Below are positions 50,401 through 56,400 of a stretch of DNA of 64,000 bases, in pieces. The notes under the pieces are model-generated. The model saw only the letters and a list, made by a program, of their open reading frames with translations. It was not told the origin of the DNA and searched no databases. The position numbers and the translations under genes are program-made. The stretch covers positions 248,001-312,000 of the forward strand of contig WPIO01000005.1 of NCBI GenBank assembly GCA_009760855.2. The letters run 5' to 3'. The stretch is from Cristatella mucedo (Eukaryota; Bryozoa; Phylactolaemata; Cristatellidae). Positions within the stretch are counted from its first letter, which is position 1. Every line of letters begins with the position of its first letter.

Positions 50401-53400
50401 CAAAGCTAGAGCAACTGCTACCGTTAGCCATTGCGGGTCACAACATAGCATTAGCAGCAACAGTAATTAATATAATGTCTGACGCTAGATGTAGCTGTCA
50501 GAGTCGGAATTATGTATGCTTGAGAAACAAATAGCTATTCTTTAATTGTTGCTTGCTTATCTGCGACAACGTATGCCTCATTCCCCGTATGAGTTTTTAT
50601 ATTAGACGGCTCTTATGTTGCTTTGTGCAGAGGTTAACCGCTGCTTGTCTCATATTAGGTACTACTAACGATGCATTTGTATAGCGTAAGAGAACTGAAT
50701 CTCTTTCTAGGAACTTGACAGATGCTGTTTAGGAAGCATTACTAAATGACTGGCGGTAACATCTGCAAGCAGCAGGTAGCCCCTTTCAAAAATGAGTGCA
50801 CAATTGTTCTTTGTACAATTCAGAAATTAATTTTCCCAATACTTTCAGCTTGAAGGCATACCTTCAATATTAATAGTTGACAGCATTTTCTCAAAGATCG
50901 TTGTTAATGATGTGGTAGCTCCTTTTTTGCTTTACCGTGCACTTCTCAAAAACAATACATTCACAATTGTTCCTCTTGAGTCAGTGCTGCATGCAGCCGA
51001 CCATTTCTATTTCAAGATTGGATCAGGAACGTAAGCTCCGATTTGGTCGAATGATAGATATGGGCACGCTCTTATAAAGTTAACAACGATTAACTAAGGA
51101 AATATGCTCAAACAACCTGCACACATAAAGAACGTTACCTTTCGAAGGACATAAATAACTGCTGATAATTAAGAGTGAATTAACACCATATGAGATGCTG
51201 CCAGCATATGTGGCAAGCCAGCAAAAGCACCCATTGCTGAAGAAATGAGTCAAGTACGTGAAGCTGTTAAGGAAGCACATCAATTAGTTTTCCTTCTTAC
51301 GATCGTCATTTAGAGCTTAGTAGATTTATTTTACTGAAAAAGCCTTTTGTCGGTATCTATCCATTAGCTTAAACAAATGCTTCCCCATAATAATGTTGGC
51401 CAATAGCCGTCTAAGGCACTTTTACTCCCCTGCCTCACTCGTCCTCTGGGTAAAATAAGCGAGTTGTTCGCCATGCACCAACTTGAGCATCAACCAACCA
51501 CGTAAAGCACCAAGATTAGCTGTAGAGAATCAGAGCACTGTCATTTTAAATCTTCGTTGAATAAACAGTAGTATATAAGACGTACATAAGTATGTGTATA
51601 AGACGATTTCATCCGAGGTAGGTAGTGTCAAAACTCCAAACTGAATTTGCACCTGTACAAATCCATTGACGGTCCCTGCCTTCCAGTATATCAAACTTTC
51701 AGCTGCCTAGCAGAATTTATTGCTGACATTTGCACTGGGATTGGTGATAACTTTCCGAAATGGAATGGCGATTAAACCGACTTACTAATTATGAGAGCCG
51801 TGATACTCCACTAGGTAAGGCGGTTGCATTTCACGGCCTCGGCCCCTAGGTCGTGTGTTCGAATCCTGCGGCGGCGATCCTATTGCCACTGCAAGCGGTG
51901 GTGATAGGCTTCAAGGCTTTTCAGCCGCCTTACAAAAAGAGGCTGTCAAATCGGCCAGTGTTTTTTTATAGTATTTTTAAAACCAAGTGTTACTTGGAGA
52001 CTGAAAGCCTAATTCTCTTGTTTGCTTGGGTAATGGCACCACAGCCAAGCTGGTCCATGCATTCGTGACTTTTCGACGTTTTATCTCACTAGTTGTAGGT
52101 CTTTCTGCCCATGCAATAGCACGATTATACTAGGTGAAACATTTGGCAGCTAGGCTTATCTGTCGTAAATGTCGAAACTGCCGCATTTGTTACACCACTC
52201 TGCTCAATCAATCAGCATGCAGCCTAAAGGCGACCTATCGACTTCTGCATCATGTCACTCCCCGTTAGGTCTCTCATTTCTCTGGCTTCAGCCGACATAT
52301 CTAAATTAGTTACACTTCAAACCTCCCACTACCCCCATCTGCTCTTCTGACTCGGGTCGATTACTCGTGCCCCTTACAAATTTCAAATTCCTTGGTGCCT
52401 TCAGTTATATTATGCTACCGAAGCTTGGAACCGACTGAGACCACTTCCTCCCTTGATTTGACAATGGAGTTCTGAAAACCTGCGTGTTCCATGCCGCCTT
52501 TGCTCTGTCAAGAGCAAATTCTCCTTTTTCTAATTGTTCATTTTGAAACTGCGCACATGTCTTGACTATTGGCAGCAGTGACGTGCTTTTTGTGCTTTGC
52601 CTATTTGCACATGATTGAGTGAGTTACTAATCGGGGTCAAACTAACCTGCGGTCGTGAGACTTGGGTGTGGTCTTGCATTCTTTTCTTAGCATGATACTA
52701 TTGTACCTTTGCATACTTACCTAAGCATGATACCTTGTTTATCATTAACAGCAGCAGTTTGTTTTACACGTATGCAGTAGATGTTCTTAAGGGCGACAGT
52801 TTTTCAATGAAAACTGCCCTTGCTATGTCTCAAACTACAGCTACAACCAGTTGCTGCGACCTGCCTCACCAGGTGGAATCGTGTACAGGGTAAAAAGAGC
52901 TAGTCCGATGAATGGTGCTTGTAGCACCTTACTAGAGTGATACTGCAGTTATGGCTAAGTGGCCAACGAAACGAGCTTTTCATACATTTCAAATAGGTTG
53001 GAACAAAATCAGTTCAATGCCTGGGCACACGCAAACACACACACACACACACACACCACCCTCAACCACAATTTGCCAGCTGTTAGCTTATGAGTATATT
53101 GAGCAGTAGTTGCTTGTCTACTTTCTTGCGGATGTACAGATATTCATTCCTATAGCAGTTGACTTGTATTATATGTCTCTTTGTCACTAAATGTCTTCGT
53201 TTTTTGCAGGTTCTCTTGTGATGCAACAGCACATGACAGAGAGCAGCAGTATAACTCATGGCTCGGTGCTGTACGGCACTGTAAATGGTGCAATAGGTAT
53301 GAGAACTGTCGCTACATCGACATTGTGATTAGTTTTAATTTTTTAGGCACCACATTCAGGCATTACTCCGTGTTAGCTGTTACCCTTAGCTGTTATCCGT

Positions 53401-56400
53401 CAGCTTTAGATGGGGCAAAACCTCTGGCAGGGCTTAGGAATAGTAAGCTGAAAGGACTAGAGACTAGAGAGCACTTTTGATCAGCTAATACGGGAACAAA
53501 CAGCTAACAGCCTGCTATGAGCACTCTGCCCATAGCAGACTTACACGGCTGTATGAAAATAGCTGGTTTTGATACCAGTAAAGCCGCTCATTGTAGGTGG
53601 CACAAACCCAACTTCTACTTGCTATTCATCGTCAACGTTCTTGTGCAATGTAATTCCTCGGGCTGTCAGCAATGCAACTGTTTGGTCATCAAGTACTCGA
53701 CCTTTAGTCATGAGCAATCATGACAGTTGGTTTTTGCATACACTTTTCCAGAATTTTTGATGTATACTAAGTGCACTCTCGATGTTCTAAAATTGTGAAA
53801 CAACACATTAAAGTTAATTTACCAGACTCTTTGTTCAGCAAGCAAACTTGGTGTTCTAGACGGGCTGCTTGAAATATGCCCGTGCCCTTGCTTTTTGCTA
53901 TTTGTTATCAGGGCTGCCAAGCTTAATTTTCAAGTCCAAAATGCCTCCTTACCGGCTGATCTGCAGTGACTCCCAGACAAAGACTTAATGCAGTTCATAT
54001 CGTGCACTGGCTTCTGTGTGCCCCCAGTGAGCTGTCTTAGTGCTACATCAGCCTTCTACGTGTTCGTGTATGATAACGAGAAACGTTCTGCAGTGGAGAG
54101 GAAACGAAGTAGGTAGATAATGCTGTTGCATGGATAATGCTGGCTGCGAGGAAGAATATGCTGCTGAGGGATCGACATCGATGTATAATGTCACACTACG
54201 AATTTAAACCAGATACCCGCCTAGTCTATTTGAAGAGCTCTTTTTTGATGATAACGAAGACCCTTACGGAAATGCATAAGTAGCCGACTACTAGCACATC
54301 AAGGTAAAATCATGTAATATAGTGTCACAAAAATTCAAACACACGTCCATAACTACTTTGCGCTTCGACTTTCGAAGCTTCACTCTATCGCGGTTTTTCA
54401 AATACATATTTCATTTTCAAATATTTAAAAGTTGATTGAGATAGTGAAAATGGGACAGCACACGCTCTGAGTTATCTGGGTCAATTGTATGCCCCTGTAT
54501 TAGATTTATGTATGGACTGTAGGTCTATGTATTCGAGTACTCCCACAAATCATTTAACGCCAGGTGCAGCCGCTCGACCACTCCTTGTGAGTGTAGGCAA
54601 GAACGTTTTCCCAAAGAATTAGGTGTGGTGAAACCAAGCCAATCAAAGTTTGCTGATTGGCTATCCTATCTTCTTCCTATCCTGGCCACTGATTGGCTCA
54701 GCCTCACACAAGTTCGTTTCTCTCATACTTCATACTACACACATCTGAAGCATCTTAGCTCTTGTAAGTGTTTGCGATTTCTGAGAACTTTTATCTTAAG
54801 CCCCACGATGGGATTTAAACGCTTCCTCTAAGCCTTCTGACGATGGAACTAAGCACCGGCGGAAGATGCTTACCATCCGGAAGAAGGTGAAACTCTTGGA
54901 TATGTATCCGCACATTTTCATAGGTTAGTTGTTTTGTGTAAGAACTCGTGTGTGTGTAATTAAATGTACAATTATAATGATATTTGTAACTACAATCAGT
55001 CTTATTTTCTTTTATTTTGTTTAATATATTGGGTAATACGAGTATACTGGTGACTAATAGGGCGTTTTCACGTTCAGGTGGTTCTGTTAATGTTAAAAAA
55101 ACCATATTTAGAGAGTCGTGAACAGGTTTTCTATGCTCTAACTTCAAAAATATTAGATTTATAAATAAAGAATCCTACTTCGTGGAAATTCATTGATCGT
55201 GGTAAGAGTCTGGAACTGATTAACGGCAATAAACGAGGGACGACTGTAAAGATAATCTTTACGGTAAACTCACTTTCGGCCAGCAGCAGAGAGGGCAGGG
55301 GCAATGGACAGACGGAAGTACCTATATCCGGGGCAGATTTTCCTAGTCCCAATGGGCAGGAGCAGTGTACATTGCCCCTACCCTGAAAATTCTTGCCCTG
55401 CTCAAATCCTGACCTTGCCTCAACCTGAAAATCCCATGCTTTCAGCTCTTGAAGGCTGTGATCTGATTAGAGATCTTCGAATGGTAAGTATATTGTTGCC
55501 TAGTTGCCAGTGGTCATGGCATGCCCTCACTCACGGCTGTTGTCCATCATTCAAGCTGTACCTCCTGCATAGTAGAAATCATTGCCCACAGCTCATCGTG
55601 CAGCTTAAAAAATCCCTAAGAGGTCCTGAAAACCGCTATAGTCGCTTTGTTAATTTCTTCCCGGGTGCTAGATTTAGCCGGCACTTAGTTCTGCTCGAGG
55701 AAGATCTTCATCTGCATTCACGTACCTGCATTTTATCCTGGTAGGACCACTTGCAGTGGTCCTGCTTACCCTGCTTCTGTTTTTGAGTGTATGGTAGGTA
55801 GTTAGGCTGTTGTGCCAACTATTTGTGTGCTGTTTTTGCTTTCTATTTCTGTGCTGGTCATTTGTGTTTGCTATCTAATCTCACCTTCACCATATTCCTC
55901 CGTGAATTTACTGTTGAACCGTGCATGTCTCATTTGTAGGTGTTGTTACCCAGCTAAAGCCTGACCTGTTTGGTTTCCTTACGGACGTACAGAATCATAT
56001 GCGACAAGTGATCAAGAGTGTCGGGAAGATAGATCATACATTATATCCTTCAATGCTGTGCTTAACATTACGGCTTCACTAAATCCGTATATATGAGCTC
56101 GGGGTTACCTTGATGCTGATTTGTTTGACTGCTTCAATATTGCAATCCTTAACACAAGTTTACCTGGCGATCTTTTGCCACCGATCGAAAACTTGACAAC
56201 TGTCAAGGCTTCATAGATGGTGACTTAATCGAGAGCTTCTTGGACCTCTCTCGCGACAAGATGCACGAAGTTGTACAGGGGATACAGGTTAGTGATTGAT
56301 CTAAATAATGTCTGTGCTGCTGATGTGTCTGCTTTATCGAATTGTGTTACTTCATATCGGCTCTCCAACAAGTTGGAATATTTCTGCATGTCGCATGTTC

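Larger units (their letters stand above)
46004..53209 (+). other. DDB1: DDB1 intron 22, 7.2 kb
   Basis: GT-AG, phase 1. It contains a LINE-M 3' end (46320-46720), LINE-L pieces, one SINE-B and short repeats. Stretches 46721-48100, 48911-49500 and 50765-51790 show nothing I recognise. Confidence 0.8.

Noticed and set aside
55304-55744. 146-codon frame in intron 23 with a GTAAGT that could make it an exon
   Set aside because: DDB1 homology is continuous from exon 23 to exon 24 without it, and its sequence matches no DDB1 segment.
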